A stretch of 64,000 nt of DNA. Origin: Sphingosinicella soli (GTDB lineage Bacteria > Pseudomonadota > Alphaproteobacteria > Sphingomonadales > Sphingomonadaceae). Made by a program: the position numbers and the translations under genes. Of the stretch, positions 34,642 to 43,777 are shown in pieces; the first letter of the stretch is position 1, and every line of letters begins with the position of its first letter. The stretch covers positions 1-64,000 of the forward strand of contig NZ_JACHNZ010000023.1 in NCBI RefSeq assembly GCF_014199685.1. The letters run 5' to 3'. The notes under the pieces were generated by a model. The model worked only from the letters and a program-made list of their open reading frames with translations. It was not told where the DNA came from and did no database searches.

Positions 34642-35718
34642 ATGGTATGGGCGCCGGAAGGGCATTTTGACCGTCACCTGCCGTTCTCGCTGCTGACCGG
34701 CTTCCTGGGCAGCGGCAAGACGACGCTTCTCAACTGGGTGTTGCAGAATCCGTCGCTCAGCGATACGGCGGTCGCCATCAACGAGTTCGGATCGATTCCA
34801 CTCGATCACAATTTCGTTGAGGCGGCCCCCGACGATGTCATCGTGCTTGCGAACGGCTGTATGTGCTGCTTCGCAGGCGACGACCTCGGCGCCGCGCTTG
34901 CCCGGATTTTCCGCCATGGCGAGCGCGACGATATCCCTCGCTTCAAGCGCCTCATCATCGAAACGTCAGGACTCGCCGATCCTGAATTCGTGCTGCAGGC
35001 TATCCTCGACAATCCGCTCGGAGGGCGCTTCCTTTGGCTCGATCAGGTCGTCACGACCGTGGATGCCGTGCACGGACTGCAGCAACTCGAACGTCATCGG
35101 GAAGCGCGCAAACAGGCGCGGCTGGCGGACCGGCTTATCATCACGAAAGCCGATCTTGCGGAGAAAGAAGATGTGCACGCGCTTCAGGAAACGCTGCGCA
35201 CAATCAACGGCAATGCCACTCAGTGGCTTCGAAAGGACCCTGCCCTCTCCATTGACCGGATATTTTCCCCATTCTTCCTGAATGAAGACCAGTATCCCTC
35301 GATGCTCAGCGAATGGACCAGAGGAGTCCGCCCGCTACCGGTGACCTGCGATAACCAGAACGCACATGTCCATCATCATTCACACACGGCAGAGGCCGCC
35401 TCCGCCACGCTCATTGCCGACGCCCCGCTCGACTGGCGCCAACTTCACCTCTGGCTGGGGCGAATGCAGCGCGCGTTCGGCGAGAATCTGCTGCGGGTGA
35501 AGGGCATCGTAAATGTCGAAGGCAGCGCAGAACCGATTGTGGTCCACGCGGTTCAATCGACCCTGCACGTTCCCGTCGCGCTCAAGGCTTGGCCAGACGC
35601 CGATCGCCGCACGCGGATCGTGTTCATGTTCACCGGAGAGTTTACGGAGACGCTTCAGGCGCACTGGGCAACGTTCCTGTCCGAAACGCTCAAGCCCGTA
35701 TTCACGGAGCAGCCCTGA
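34642..35718 (+). CDS. COG0523/CobW-type metal-chaperone GTPase
   Basis: A 358-residue G3E GTPase: Walker A GFLGSGKTT at 20-28, zinc-binding GCMCC at 72-76, Walker-B ETSGLADP, TKADL base motif, a His-rich loop HVHHHSH near 235 and the C-terminal CobW domain. The family delivers metal, often Zn2+, to partner enzymes. It is last of the operon with the amidohydrolase, the one clear metalloenzyme there, so it may serve that enzyme. Not likely to be cobalamin-related: no cob genes nearby. Confidence 0.9.
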   Translation: MVWAPEGHFDRHLPFSLLTGFLGSGKTTLLNWVLQNPSLSDTAVAINEFGSIPLDHNFVEAAPDDVIVLANGCMCCFAGDDLGAALARIFRHGERDDIPRFKRLIIETSGLADPEFVLQAILDNPLGGRFLWLDQVVTTVDAVHGLQQLERHREARKQARLADRLIITKADLAEKEDVHALQETLRTINGNATQWLRKDPALSIDRIFSPFFLNEDQYPSMLSEWTRGVRPLPVTCDNQNAHVHHHSHTAEAASATLIADAPLDWRQLHLWLGRMQRAFGENLLRVKGIVNVEGSAEPIVVHAVQSTLHVPVALKAWPDADRRTRIVFMFTGEFTETLQAHWATFLSETLKPVFTEQP

Positions 35719-35739
35719 TGCGATTTTGAAGGCCCGTCT

Positions 35740-36918
35740 TCAAAGACGCTCGATGATTGTCGCATTGGCCATTCCGCCGGCCTCGCACATGGTTTGCAAG
35801 CCGTAGCGATCTCCGTTCTGTTCGAGCGCATGGAGCATCGTGACCATGAGCCGTGCCCCCGAAGCGCCGAGAGGATGGCCAAGTGCGATCGCACCACCGC
35901 GCGGGTTGAGACGGTCCGGATCGGCGCCGAATTCGGCGGCCCAGGCGAGCGGCACGGACGCGAACGCCTCGTTCACCTCGAAATGGCTGATCGAATCGAT
36001 TCCAAGGCCGCTCTTGGCGAGAATTCGGCGCGTTGCGGGGATTGGCGCGGTCAGCATGAACAGTGGATCGTCGCCCACAACATCGAAAGCGACAAATCGC
36101 GCCCTTGGCGTGAGGCCCAATCGGCGCGCAACGGGCTCAGCCATGATGAGCAGTGCAGCAGCACCGTCAGCCAGCTGCGAAGAGTTTCCGGCTGTGACAC
36201 TCCATTCGATATCCGGGAAGCGCGCCGACATCTCAGCGGAAACGAACGATGTACGCAGTGCCGCAAGAGCTTCCGAGGTGGTTCCCGGTCGGATCGTTTC
36301 GTCGCGCGACATGATCCCGCCGGGCGTAGCGACGGAAACGGTCTCGGAATCGAAAAGGCCGGCGTCCTGTGCCCTTGCCGCACGCGCGTGCGAGGCCGCC
36401 GCATAAGCGTCGAGCTGGCTGCGGCAAAGCCCCCAGCGCTGCGCGATCAGTTCGGCGGCGACGCCTTGCGAGACAAGCCCGGGGGCAAAGCGCGCGCTCA
36501 CGCCATATCCGAAAATGTCGGCACCCATGCGGGCCGATCCCAATGGGACGCGGCTCATGGATTCGATTCCGCCAGCAATCACGATCTCATTATGGCCGGC
36601 CATGATCCCCTGGACGGCAAACTGGATGGCCTGCTGGCTCGATCCGCATTTCCTGTCGATTGTTGTCGCCGGCACATGAGTTGGAAACCCCGCTGAAAGG
36701 AGCGCCATGCGCCCCGGCGTATTCGCTTGCTCTCCGGCTTGGGAGACACAACCGACGATAACGTCGTCGATCAGGCCCGAATCGAGTCCATTGCGGTCGA
36801 CGATCTGCCTCAACACCCCTGCCAGCAGATCGACCGGATGCACTTCGGACAATGCGCCGCCTGGCTTGCCACGCCCCATGGGCGTGCGCAGCGCATCGAC
36901 GATGACAGCTTCGATCAT
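35740..36918 (-). CDS. Acetyl-CoA acyltransferase (thiolase)
   Basis: A 392-residue thiolase: the nucleophilic Cys is in TIDRKCGSSQQA, the His in GGAIALGHPLGASG and the second Cys in MCEAGGMAN, all in place. Reaction: thiolytic release of acetyl- or propionyl-CoA from a 3-oxoacyl-CoA. Coupled by a 4-base overlap to the acyl-CoA dehydrogenase gene upstream. Converges with the GTPase gene, stops 21 bases apart. Confidence 0.92.
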   Translation of the reverse strand: MIEAVIVDALRTPMGRGKPGGALSEVHPVDLLAGVLRQIVDRNGLDSGLIDDVIVGCVSQAGEQANTPGRMALLSAGFPTHVPATTIDRKCGSSQQAIQFAVQGIMAGHNEIVIAGGIESMSRVPLGSARMGADIFGYGVSARFAPGLVSQGVAAELIAQRWGLCRSQLDAYAAASHARAARAQDAGLFDSETVSVATPGGIMSRDETIRPGTTSEALAALRTSFVSAEMSARFPDIEWSVTAGNSSQLADGAAALLIMAEPVARRLGLTPRARFVAFDVVGDDPLFMLTAPIPATRRILAKSGLGIDSISHFEVNEAFASVPLAWAAEFGADPDRLNPRGGAIALGHPLGASGARLMVTMLHALEQNGDRYGLQTMCEAGGMANATIIERL

Positions 36919-38084
36919 GTTGGGGCTCCGGCGCGGAGAATACCGCGCGCAATGATCTTTTTCTGAATCTCGGATGCGCCCTCATAGATGCGCATGGGCC
37001 TGAGTTCGCGGTAGAGGCGTCCAACGACGCTTTCACCGCTTACGCCCTCCGCGCCGAACAGCTGTACCGCCGCATCGACCACGCGCTGGGCAGCCTCGGT
37101 TGCGATCAGCTTGGCAAGCGCAGCTTCGGTCGATCGACGCCCACCGATAACATCCGCTGTCCACGCCGCACTATAGACCGCGAGCATGCCAGCCTCGATA
37201 TCGGCGCGCATTTCGGCAAGACGCGTCTGCACGCCATCCAGATCTGACATGCGGGTTCCGAACATGCGCCGTGACGAGACCCGTACGACACACTCGGAAA
37301 GAGCGCGCTTTGCAAGGCCGATCGCGGCTGCCCCGACGGAAGGCCGGAACATATCAAACCCGGCCATCGCCATGCGCATTCCGTCCCCTTCACCACCAAT
37401 CCGCTGACTGTCCGGAACGAATACATCGTCGAATACGACAGTGGAGAGTGGGCAATCGTCGATCATGGGAATTTCACGATCAATGCGGATTCCCGGTGTG
37501 CCGGAATCGACGATAAAGGCCGAGATTTGCGGCGGACGATCCCGGTCTGCGGAGCGCGCCAGCACGAAATAGTGATTGGCAAAATGCCCATTTTGTATCC
37601 ACACCTTTTCGCCGTTGAGACGATAACCTCCGGGCTGAGGCGATGCTGTCGTCTCGACGGATGCAACATCAGAAGCGCTGTGAAGCTCGCTGATCGCAAT
37701 TGCACTGACGGATTCGCCGCGGCGAGCCCGATCGATATAGCGCTCGCGCAGTAGATGATCGGAAAGTGTCAGGGGTGAAAGTCCGATCCCTTGCGTGGCA
37801 AACAGAGACGCGGCCAGATTGCTCTCATAGGCCAGGGCTTCGCGGACGATGCAGATCGTGCGCTGGTCGAAACGAGGGACGGCGCCGTCATTACAGTTAG
37901 GAAGGACATATTCCAGCAATCCGCCCGCAGCGAGGCTTGCCACGATCCGGCGGCATCTGCCGGCGAAACTCCCGTTGGCGTCGTGCAGAAGTTCGCGGTG
38001 CTCAACGCACCAGCGCTGCACCTCAAGCGCAAGCCGGGCATGTTCTTCCTCGAAGAACGGCAGAGTCGGTAATTGCCAACTCAT
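36915..38084 (-). CDS. Acyl-CoA dehydrogenase (homomeric type)
   Basis: A 389-residue enzyme starting at the ATG of MSWQLPTLPFF. It has the FAD/substrate motifs of the family: VSAIAISELHSASDVASVE and YRLNGEKVWIQNG. The end carries RIYEGASEIQKKIIARG with the YEG Glu, so unlike the 29-31 kb pair it should be catalytically self-sufficient. Follows the second luciferase-like gene by 43 bases and overlaps the thiolase gene. Oxidises an acyl-CoA to the enoyl-CoA. Confidence 0.87.
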   Translation of the reverse strand: MSWQLPTLPFFEEEHARLALEVQRWCVEHRELLHDANGSFAGRCRRIVASLAAGGLLEYVLPNCNDGAVPRFDQRTICIVREALAYESNLAASLFATQGIGLSPLTLSDHLLRERYIDRARRGESVSAIAISELHSASDVASVETTASPQPGGYRLNGEKVWIQNGHFANHYFVLARSADRDRPPQISAFIVDSGTPGIRIDREIPMIDDCPLSTVVFDDVFVPDSQRIGGEGDGMRMAMAGFDMFRPSVGAAAIGLAKRALSECVVRVSSRRMFGTRMSDLDGVQTRLAEMRADIEAGMLAVYSAAWTADVIGGRRSTEAALAKLIATEAAQRVVDAAVQLFGAEGVSGESVVGRLYRELRPMRIYEGASEIQKKIIARGILRAGAPT

Positions 38085-38127
38085 CGCCGTGCATCTCCAG
38101 GCGACGCGTACGAACTGTTGGGGATCA

Positions 38128-39228
38128 CTACTGCGCCAAACGCTTCTGCAAGCGGGAACTCCCCTCAAAGCGCGGCATGACCTCGGCTGCGAACCGGTTC
38201 AACATCCGGTGACGCACATATTTGGGAACCCCGGGCGTGCAGTTGTTCACGATAATATGGTTGAACCCGATCTCCATGAATTCGCGAACGCGTCGCTCTA
38301 CGGTATCCGGGCTGCCGACGATGTTGAAGCTCAGGAAATCCTCAAGATTGTCTGGGTTCGCGAGTTTCTTCAGATTAGCAAACGTCCGTTCGAATTGCTC
38401 ATAGCCTGTAATATCGGACCAATTGGTGAGATCGCCCTGATAGTGATCGACCTGCGTCTGGAAGTAAGATGGCAGGTATTTGATTGCTTCTTGCCGGGCC
38501 TCTTCATCCGTATCGCCAATGTAGCACTGAACCAGTATCGGGCGGGTCTCCGCGGCAGGCAGTCCAATCTCTTTCGCTCTTTCATTCCAGTTGGACTGAA
38601 TGGATTCGAGAACCTTTCCTGGAAACTGGCCGATGGCGATCGGTGGCAATCCCAGGTCCGCCATCAGGCCGGCGCTGCTGGCACTGCCAATCGCGCCATA
38701 GAAGTTGGGGCGTTTTCCGGTAAGACGGGGACGCGCTGTGATTGTACGGTCGACGCTCAGATATTCACCCTTGTAGCTGAAGGGCTCTCCCTTGAGCGCA
38801 AGCTCAATAATCTCGTAAGCCTCGCGAAAACGTTCACGCGCTTCCGACATGTCGACGCCAAACGCATCATATTCCAGTTTCGCAACGCCCCGGCCCATGC
38901 CAATGTGAAGATTGGCCCCCGACAGCATCTGCAGCATCGCGAGCTCTTCGGCCAGCCGCAGCGGATTGTACCATGGCAGGACAAGAACGCATGTGCCCAG
39001 ATCGAGCCCCGGGCATGCGGCAGCGATGTACGAGAGAAGCGTGACCGGATTTGGAGTTGGGAAATAATCGGTAAAGTGATGCTCGATCACCCACACCGCC
39101 TCAAAACCGAGTGACTGCCCCAGTTTCGCATCCTCAATCGCATCCCGGTACAGCTGCTCGTCCGATGTCCCGGGTTCGCCTACGGCGCCCACCTGAAAGC
39201 TGAACGCGACCGCCTGATTTTCAGCCAT
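38128..39228 (-). CDS. Luciferase-like flavin-dependent monooxygenase 2
   Basis: A 366-residue LLM-class enzyme: FEAVWVIEHHFTDYFPTPN, LDLGTCVLVLPWYNPLRLAEELAM, then SPDTVERRVREF near the end. EHHF and the LPxxxPLRLAEE pattern put it in the bacterial-luciferase group with LLM 1. First of a minus-strand operon with acyl-CoA dehydrogenase and thiolase, so its product probably enters a CoA route. The promoter at 39259-39287 has an operator in its spacer. Confidence 0.9.
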   Translation of the reverse strand: MAENQAVAFSFQVGAVGEPGTSDEQLYRDAIEDAKLGQSLGFEAVWVIEHHFTDYFPTPNPVTLLSYIAAACPGLDLGTCVLVLPWYNPLRLAEELAMLQMLSGANLHIGMGRGVAKLEYDAFGVDMSEARERFREAYEIIELALKGEPFSYKGEYLSVDRTITARPRLTGKRPNFYGAIGSASSAGLMADLGLPPIAIGQFPGKVLESIQSNWNERAKEIGLPAAETRPILVQCYIGDTDEEARQEAIKYLPSYFQTQVDHYQGDLTNWSDITGYEQFERTFANLKKLANPDNLEDFLSFNIVGSPDTVERRVREFMEIGFNHIIVNNCTPGVPKYVRHRMLNRFAAEVMPRFEGSSRLQKRLAQ

Positions 39229-39258
39229 CTCTCACCCTTGCAAAATCTATATGTTAGA

Positions 39259-39318
39259 AAAATATACCATTAGGTATTATCTGGCAATCAAAAACTTACT
39301 TGTAATACCTTTAGGTAT
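39259..39318 (-). promoter_or_regulatory. Promoter with two perfect operators before LLM 2
   Basis: Minus strand: -35 TTGCCA (39282-39287), 17-base spacer, -10 TATTTT (39259-39264). ATACC-ATTA-GGTAT (39264-39277) lies in the spacer. A second perfect copy, ATACC-TTTA-GGTAT, is at 39305-39318, with 41 bases between centres. These are the cleanest examples of the shared operator. Confidence 0.75.
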
Positions 39319-39411
39319 ATCGCTACAGGGTCAGAGATGCGCGCGTGGGCCATCGATTTTCGCTCGCATGGCCCTGTGACGCCTACACAGAATGAGTCGA
39401 TTGGATCGATA

Positions 39412-40938
39412 TCAATCGAAGAGCGATGCTGCTTTCTCTGCAATCATTATAGTCGCCGCAGCAGTATTGCTCGAGACGATCTCCGGCATAATGGACGCAT
39501 CAGCCACGCGAAGTCCGGCAATCCCATGAACCTGCAACTGAGGGTTCACGACTGCCAATGCATCAGTTCCCATGCGACAACTTCCCGCCGGATGGAAATA
39601 CGTGCTGAGGCCGTCCCGGATCGTCTGTTCGAGATCGTGGCGGTCAAGCGACAGGAGTGCGTCCGTTCCGGAGTACCCACCCCATTCTTCGAAGGCATCC
39701 GTGCGGGTCATCCTGTGAACAGCCTCGACGCCGGATATTAACTGCGCGACTTCGTCAGGATGACTGAGATAATCGAAGTCGATCAATGGTGCCGTGCGCG
39801 GATCGCTGTCGCGCAGGGATATGCTGCCGCGGCTGCGCGGGCGCATATGGCCGATGCCGAAGGTGAAGCTGTTCGCGACCGGCCTTTGCCAGGGCGTGTG
39901 ATAATCCACCTGAACATGCACGATCTGCAGTTCAGGCCGGCTCTGCCCTGGATCGGTTTTCATGAATAACGTCGATTCCGCCAGATTTCCAGACGGCGGC
40001 GGCAACGGTTTTGATGCGTGATAACGAATGCCGGCAAGCAGGACATGATCCTGCAGATTGCGACCGACACCGGGAAGATCGGCTACCACGGGAATGCCCA
40101 GTGCATTCAGCTCCGCGGCAGCGCCGATACCGGACAGCAGCAGCAAACGCGGCGAATCGATCGCTCCGGCGCAGAGGATCACCTCGGCTGCCTCCGCGTG
40201 AAGTGCCGTCCCTGACATCTGGTAGCCAAGTCCTGTACAGCGCGCGCCGTCAAATGTCAGGTGGCGCACGAACGCGCCCGTCTCTACGACCAGGTTCGGC
40301 CGGCCCATAGCCGGTCGTAGATACGCCGTTGCCGTGCTCTGACGCCTCCCACCCGCGATCAAAACGTCCTGCCGGCTCGCTCCCATCAGCGATGCAGCGT
40401 TCAGGTCCTTCACAACAGCGTGGCCGGCCAACCGTGCCGCGTCGATATAGGCGAGCGCCAAAGGGTGCGGGTTCTCCACCGGCCGAGGCGTGAGCGGACC
40501 TCCCGTCCCGCGATAGTGGGGATCACCGTCAGGCACATGTTCGGATCGTTTGAAAAAAGGAAGAACCGATTCGTAGTCCCAACCTTCAGCGCCCAGTTCC
40601 GCCCAACGATCGAAATCATGAGCATGCCCACGAATATGGGTCATCAGGTTAATTGAACTCGAGCCACCCAGCACCTTGCCCCGATGGCAGGGATAGGACC
40701 GCCCTGTCACGCGCTGCGGTATCGTCGCATAATTCCAGTCAGAAGCGGATTCGAGTGTTGCGGGCCAAGCTGTCGGGTTCTCGATTTCAGGAAGCCGGTC
40801 GTCGCCGCCGGCTTCGAGCAGCAACACGCGCCGGACCGGATCCTCACTCAGCCGCGCAGCGAGCACGCACCCCGCAGTGCCGCCGCCGACCACGATCACG
40901 TCGAACGCCTGCATGACCGACCGCCGGGTTGGCTTCAC
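39412..40938 (-). CDS. GMC-family FAD alcohol dehydrogenase/oxidase
   Basis: A 508-residue GMC oxidoreductase: VIVVGGGTAGCVLAARLSE, LLLEAGG, then the GMC signature GKVLGGSSSINLM. The C-terminal catalytic HPAGSCRMG and SSNTAAATIMIAEK regions are complete. Oxidises a primary or secondary alcohol, FAD-dependent, in the cytoplasm (no signal). Six bases after the RutA-like gene, so co-transcribed. Confidence 0.9.
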   Translation of the reverse strand: MKPTRRSVMQAFDVIVVGGGTAGCVLAARLSEDPVRRVLLLEAGGDDRLPEIENPTAWPATLESASDWNYATIPQRVTGRSYPCHRGKVLGGSSSINLMTHIRGHAHDFDRWAELGAEGWDYESVLPFFKRSEHVPDGDPHYRGTGGPLTPRPVENPHPLALAYIDAARLAGHAVVKDLNAASLMGASRQDVLIAGGRRQSTATAYLRPAMGRPNLVVETGAFVRHLTFDGARCTGLGYQMSGTALHAEAAEVILCAGAIDSPRLLLLSGIGAAAELNALGIPVVADLPGVGRNLQDHVLLAGIRYHASKPLPPPSGNLAESTLFMKTDPGQSRPELQIVHVQVDYHTPWQRPVANSFTFGIGHMRPRSRGSISLRDSDPRTAPLIDFDYLSHPDEVAQLISGVEAVHRMTRTDAFEEWGGYSGTDALLSLDRHDLEQTIRDGLSTYFHPAGSCRMGTDALAVVNPQLQVHGIAGLRVADASIMPEIVSSNTAAATIMIAEKAASLFD

Positions 40939-40944
40939 CGTCGG

Positions 40945-42018
40945 CTAAGCGTGGATCGGCGGGGTGAAATTCTTCATCAGCGGAAACACCTCCTCGCCCA
41001 TCCGCTTGATGTCCTCGACATAGTCCGGGAAGATGAGCATGTAGCCCTCCACCCCCTCAACTTCCGCCCACTTGTCGAGTTCCTTCGCGATCGTCGCGGG
41101 CGAGCCGGCGATGAAATCGGTCGACATGCGCACCATGTCCCCCATTTCGACATTGACAATATTGTGGGACGTGGCGCCACTGTCCGTGGACGCCTGTGCT
41201 ACCATGTAGTTTATGGCCGCACGGTCGGGATGCTCCTCAAAGTCGCGAAGGCGCGCCTGCGCTTCCTCGTCCGTATCTGCGATGACGACGCCGAGCGCGG
41301 CATAGGCCTTGATTGAACGGCCGGCTGTTTCGAGCTGGGCATGATATTTTTTCATTACCTCTGCCAGCTTCTCCTTGCCGCCGAAAGCAAGGCGGAACTG
41401 GTAGTCGGCGTAGCGCGTCGTGAACTCGATCGCCTTGTCCGACGTGCCGGCGCAGACGATGTCGATGTGCCGCGGCGGGCGCGGCCCCATGCGGAGGTCT
41501 TCGAACTGAAAGTGTTTACCCTTGAAGTTCGTCACGCCTTTCTCCCAAAGGTCGCGCACGACTTGGCAATATTCTCCGGCGTACTCCCAGCGATAGCTGT
41601 TGTAGTCATAGCCGGGCCACGTATTTAGAACCTCAAGCTCTTTTGGATGCCAGCCACCCGGCACGATGTTGAGCAGGAAGCGTCCGTCGCTTGCCGAATC
41701 GATCGTCATCGCCATGCGCGCGGCAAGGGCCGGATGCACCGCCAGGATGTTCACGGAGCCGATCAGTTTCATGAACGTCGTGTCGCGGGAAAGCGCCGCC
41801 ATCTCGGTCATCGCCTCGAGCGCGTCGTCCCAAAAGCCGGTGGGGCCGCCATCGCCGAGACCGCGAAGGCACGACAGGCAAAGTGCAAACGAAAAGCCGC
41901 TTTCCTCGCCCGCCTGCGCGATCTCGCGGATCATCGGATAGCTTGGCGAATACTGCGGCGACGTTTCCGAGATGATGAACCCGTTGCGCGCAGACGGCAG
42001 AAAAATCCCGAACTCCAT
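40945..42018 (-). CDS. RutA-like flavin-dependent monooxygenase (LLM 3)
   Basis: A 357-residue protein with clear likeness to RutA, the uracil ring-opening oxygenase: GIFLPSARNGFIISETSPQY, FWDDALEAMTEMAAL, ARMAMTIDSASDGRF, VPGGWHPKE (RutA has TGWQKPE), IVCAGTSDKAIEF. RutA-type enzymes use a flavin-N5-peroxide to cleave amide C-N bonds. It is followed by a GMC dehydrogenase, and the flavin reductase and RidA proteins are in the same regulon, but RutB, RutD and RutE are absent, so the substrate is probably not uracil. Confidence 0.88.
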   Translation of the reverse strand: MEFGIFLPSARNGFIISETSPQYSPSYPMIREIAQAGEESGFSFALCLSCLRGLGDGGPTGFWDDALEAMTEMAALSRDTTFMKLIGSVNILAVHPALAARMAMTIDSASDGRFLLNIVPGGWHPKELEVLNTWPGYDYNSYRWEYAGEYCQVVRDLWEKGVTNFKGKHFQFEDLRMGPRPPRHIDIVCAGTSDKAIEFTTRYADYQFRLAFGGKEKLAEVMKKYHAQLETAGRSIKAYAALGVVIADTDEEAQARLRDFEEHPDRAAINYMVAQASTDSGATSHNIVNVEMGDMVRMSTDFIAGSPATIAKELDKWAEVEGVEGYMLIFPDYVEDIKRMGEEVFPLMKNFTPPIHA

Positions 42019-42095
42019 GGTGCACGTCCCTCCAGCAATGTCATTCGCTTCGAATCAGACCGGGCGTCCAAATCTAATTCAACTTCCTCAGGGTT

Positions 42096-42124
42096 TGAAT
42101 ATATACCAATTGGTATGATCGCAA
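42096..42124 (-). promoter_or_regulatory. Promoter with perfect operator before the RutA-like gene
   Basis: Minus strand: -35 TTGCGA (42119-42124), 17-base spacer holding ATACC-AATT-GGTAT (42103-42116), -10 TATTCA (42096-42101). Confidence 0.7.
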
Positions 42125-42187
42125 GCCGGTTTTTCGTTGATGTTCTCAACAGAATCAAACGCAGCGCATCTATCAGTCTAAAAGGAT

Positions 42188-42201
42188 ATACCGATTGGTC
42201 A
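42188..42201. promoter_or_regulatory. Operator copy on the rightward side
   Basis: ATACC-GATT-GGTCA, one base pair off the consensus on the right arm. It probably serves the rightward MFS transporter and LLM 4 genes, making 42.1 kb a divergent control region. The 42019-42392 gap has no gene that I trust. Confidence 0.5.
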
Positions 42202-42392
42202 TTTTTGTGAACATTGCGAATATAATGTTGACGCATGCGAATATCGTCGTCATTGTTCTGCCTGTCGTTTGCGAGTCCGATGGCACGAGCAGGAGAGACT
42301 CTCGGCGGTTCCCTGACTTCCGGGGGCGATTGGGCTGGCCCACGGCCCTTATAAGAACGGAGCTGTGTCGTGCGGTGCCAGAGTTCCTGCCT

Positions 42393-43739
42393 ATGATGAG
42401 CGGCCAGACAGAAGCGGCGTTTTCTGAAGGATTGAAAGTTTCGTCAGCGGTCGTTGTCGAGCCGACGGAGTGCAGTCCGGCGAGACAGCAGTCGGCGATC
42501 CTCGTGCTGGTCATGATCACTGCCGTATATGTCGTCAGCTATATGGATCGGCAGATTTTCGCGTTGCTTCTGCCTGAAATCAATCGCGATTTCGTTCTTA
42601 CCGACACGCAGATCGGTCAATTGACCGGCATCGCCTTTCCAGTCGTCTATGCCCTCGTCAGCCTGATCGCAGCGGTCGTGGCGGACCGGCTCAACCGGAT
42701 CAGGCTGATCGGTTTTTGTGTTGCGCTCTTTTCAGTGATGACAGCAGGCTGTGGAGCAGCCCAGGGCTTCTGGTCGATGTTCATCGCCCGCCTCGGCGTC
42801 GGCATTGGAGAAGGCGGAACCGCGCCCCCGTCGCTTTCACTGATCGCCGATCATTTCGATGGTCCTAGGCGCCAATGGGCGAACTCGGTTTATGCAACCG
42901 CCGGCGTGTTCGGCATGCTCGGCGCCTATATTCTCATCGGAAGCATCAGCGCCTGGTTCGGCTGGCGCGTAGCGTTCTATTGTGCCGGCGCACTGGGTCT
43001 TGTCGTCGCCGCATGCGTTCTCATCAGTTTGCGGGAAACACCCAACCGCGCGAACCGCGCGATGAAGCTCACCGATCTTCGCGAGTTTCCGGCATTGTTC
43101 AGGATCAAGAGTTTCCGCTGGGCAATGGGCGCGGCCATTCTGCACACCATTCTGACCGAATCGACCGTACAATGGTTGCCGCTCTTCCTGTCACGATCAC
43201 TCGCAATGAGTCAGCTGCACATTTCGTGGTTCCTCGGCATCGGCTATGGCATCCTCGGTCTCGCCGGCATCGTGGTGGGGACCGTCTTTGCCACGCGGCT
43301 GCGCAAGAGGTCGGTTGGTTCGCCCCAATATCTTGGAACAGCCGTCACAATTTGCATATCGCTGGCCTATACGGTTGCCTGCCTGTCAAGCTCCGCCGCC
43401 ATCACTCTGGGAATGCTGGCAATCGTCATTTTTCTTACGATATCGTGCTACGGCGCACTTCTCGCTTTTGTTCAGGACGTGACGCCCGAAGACAGCCATG
43501 CCAAAGCATCGGCCATCCTGTTCCTTCTCATGCAGCTCGGACTCGGCATCGGCTCTCTTTCCATCGGCATTCTGAGCGATACGTTTGCACCAATCGTCGG
43601 TCAGACTGAGTCACTCCGCTATGCACTGCTCCCCGTTGTGATAATCGCCGGCCTCTGCGCATCGATCTGCTATTTCAAGGCGGGGCGCAGCGCCGACGCC
43701 GATGCATGGCTGCCTATTCCGAAGCCGGCCTCGTTTTGA
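42393..43739 (+). CDS. MFS transporter
   Basis: A 448-residue, 12-helix permease from the ATG at 42393; an in-frame ATG-like start at 42195 would add 66 residues of non-membrane sequence. Helix 1 reads VYVVSYMDRQIFALLLPEI, typical of the spinster/anion:cation symporter-like MFS group. Loop 2-3 has ADRLNRIRLI and GIGEGGTAPPSLSLIAD follows. Imports an organic acid or amide. Followed after 38 bases by LLM 4, so co-transcription is likely. Confidence 0.87.
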   Translation: MMSGQTEAAFSEGLKVSSAVVVEPTECSPARQQSAILVLVMITAVYVVSYMDRQIFALLLPEINRDFVLTDTQIGQLTGIAFPVVYALVSLIAAVVADRLNRIRLIGFCVALFSVMTAGCGAAQGFWSMFIARLGVGIGEGGTAPPSLSLIADHFDGPRRQWANSVYATAGVFGMLGAYILIGSISAWFGWRVAFYCAGALGLVVAACVLISLRETPNRANRAMKLTDLREFPALFRIKSFRWAMGAAILHTILTESTVQWLPLFLSRSLAMSQLHISWFLGIGYGILGLAGIVVGTVFATRLRKRSVGSPQYLGTAVTICISLAYTVACLSSSAAITLGMLAIVIFLTISCYGALLAFVQDVTPEDSHAKASAILFLLMQLGLGIGSLSIGILSDTFAPIVGQTESLRYALLPVVIIAGLCASICYFKAGRSADADAWLPIPKPASF

Positions 43740-43777
43740 CATCCCGACATCGACGACCAGCAGAAAGGGCGTAGACA

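Noticed and set aside
34642-35718. Cobalamin biosynthesis role of the CobW-like gene
   Set aside because: No other cobalamin genes nearby; the COG0523 metal-chaperone role fits the context better.
40945-42018. A true rut (uracil) operon
   Set aside because: RutB, RutD, RutE and RutG-like genes are missing and the neighbours are CoA and alcohol enzymes, so only a Rut-like chemistry is proposed.
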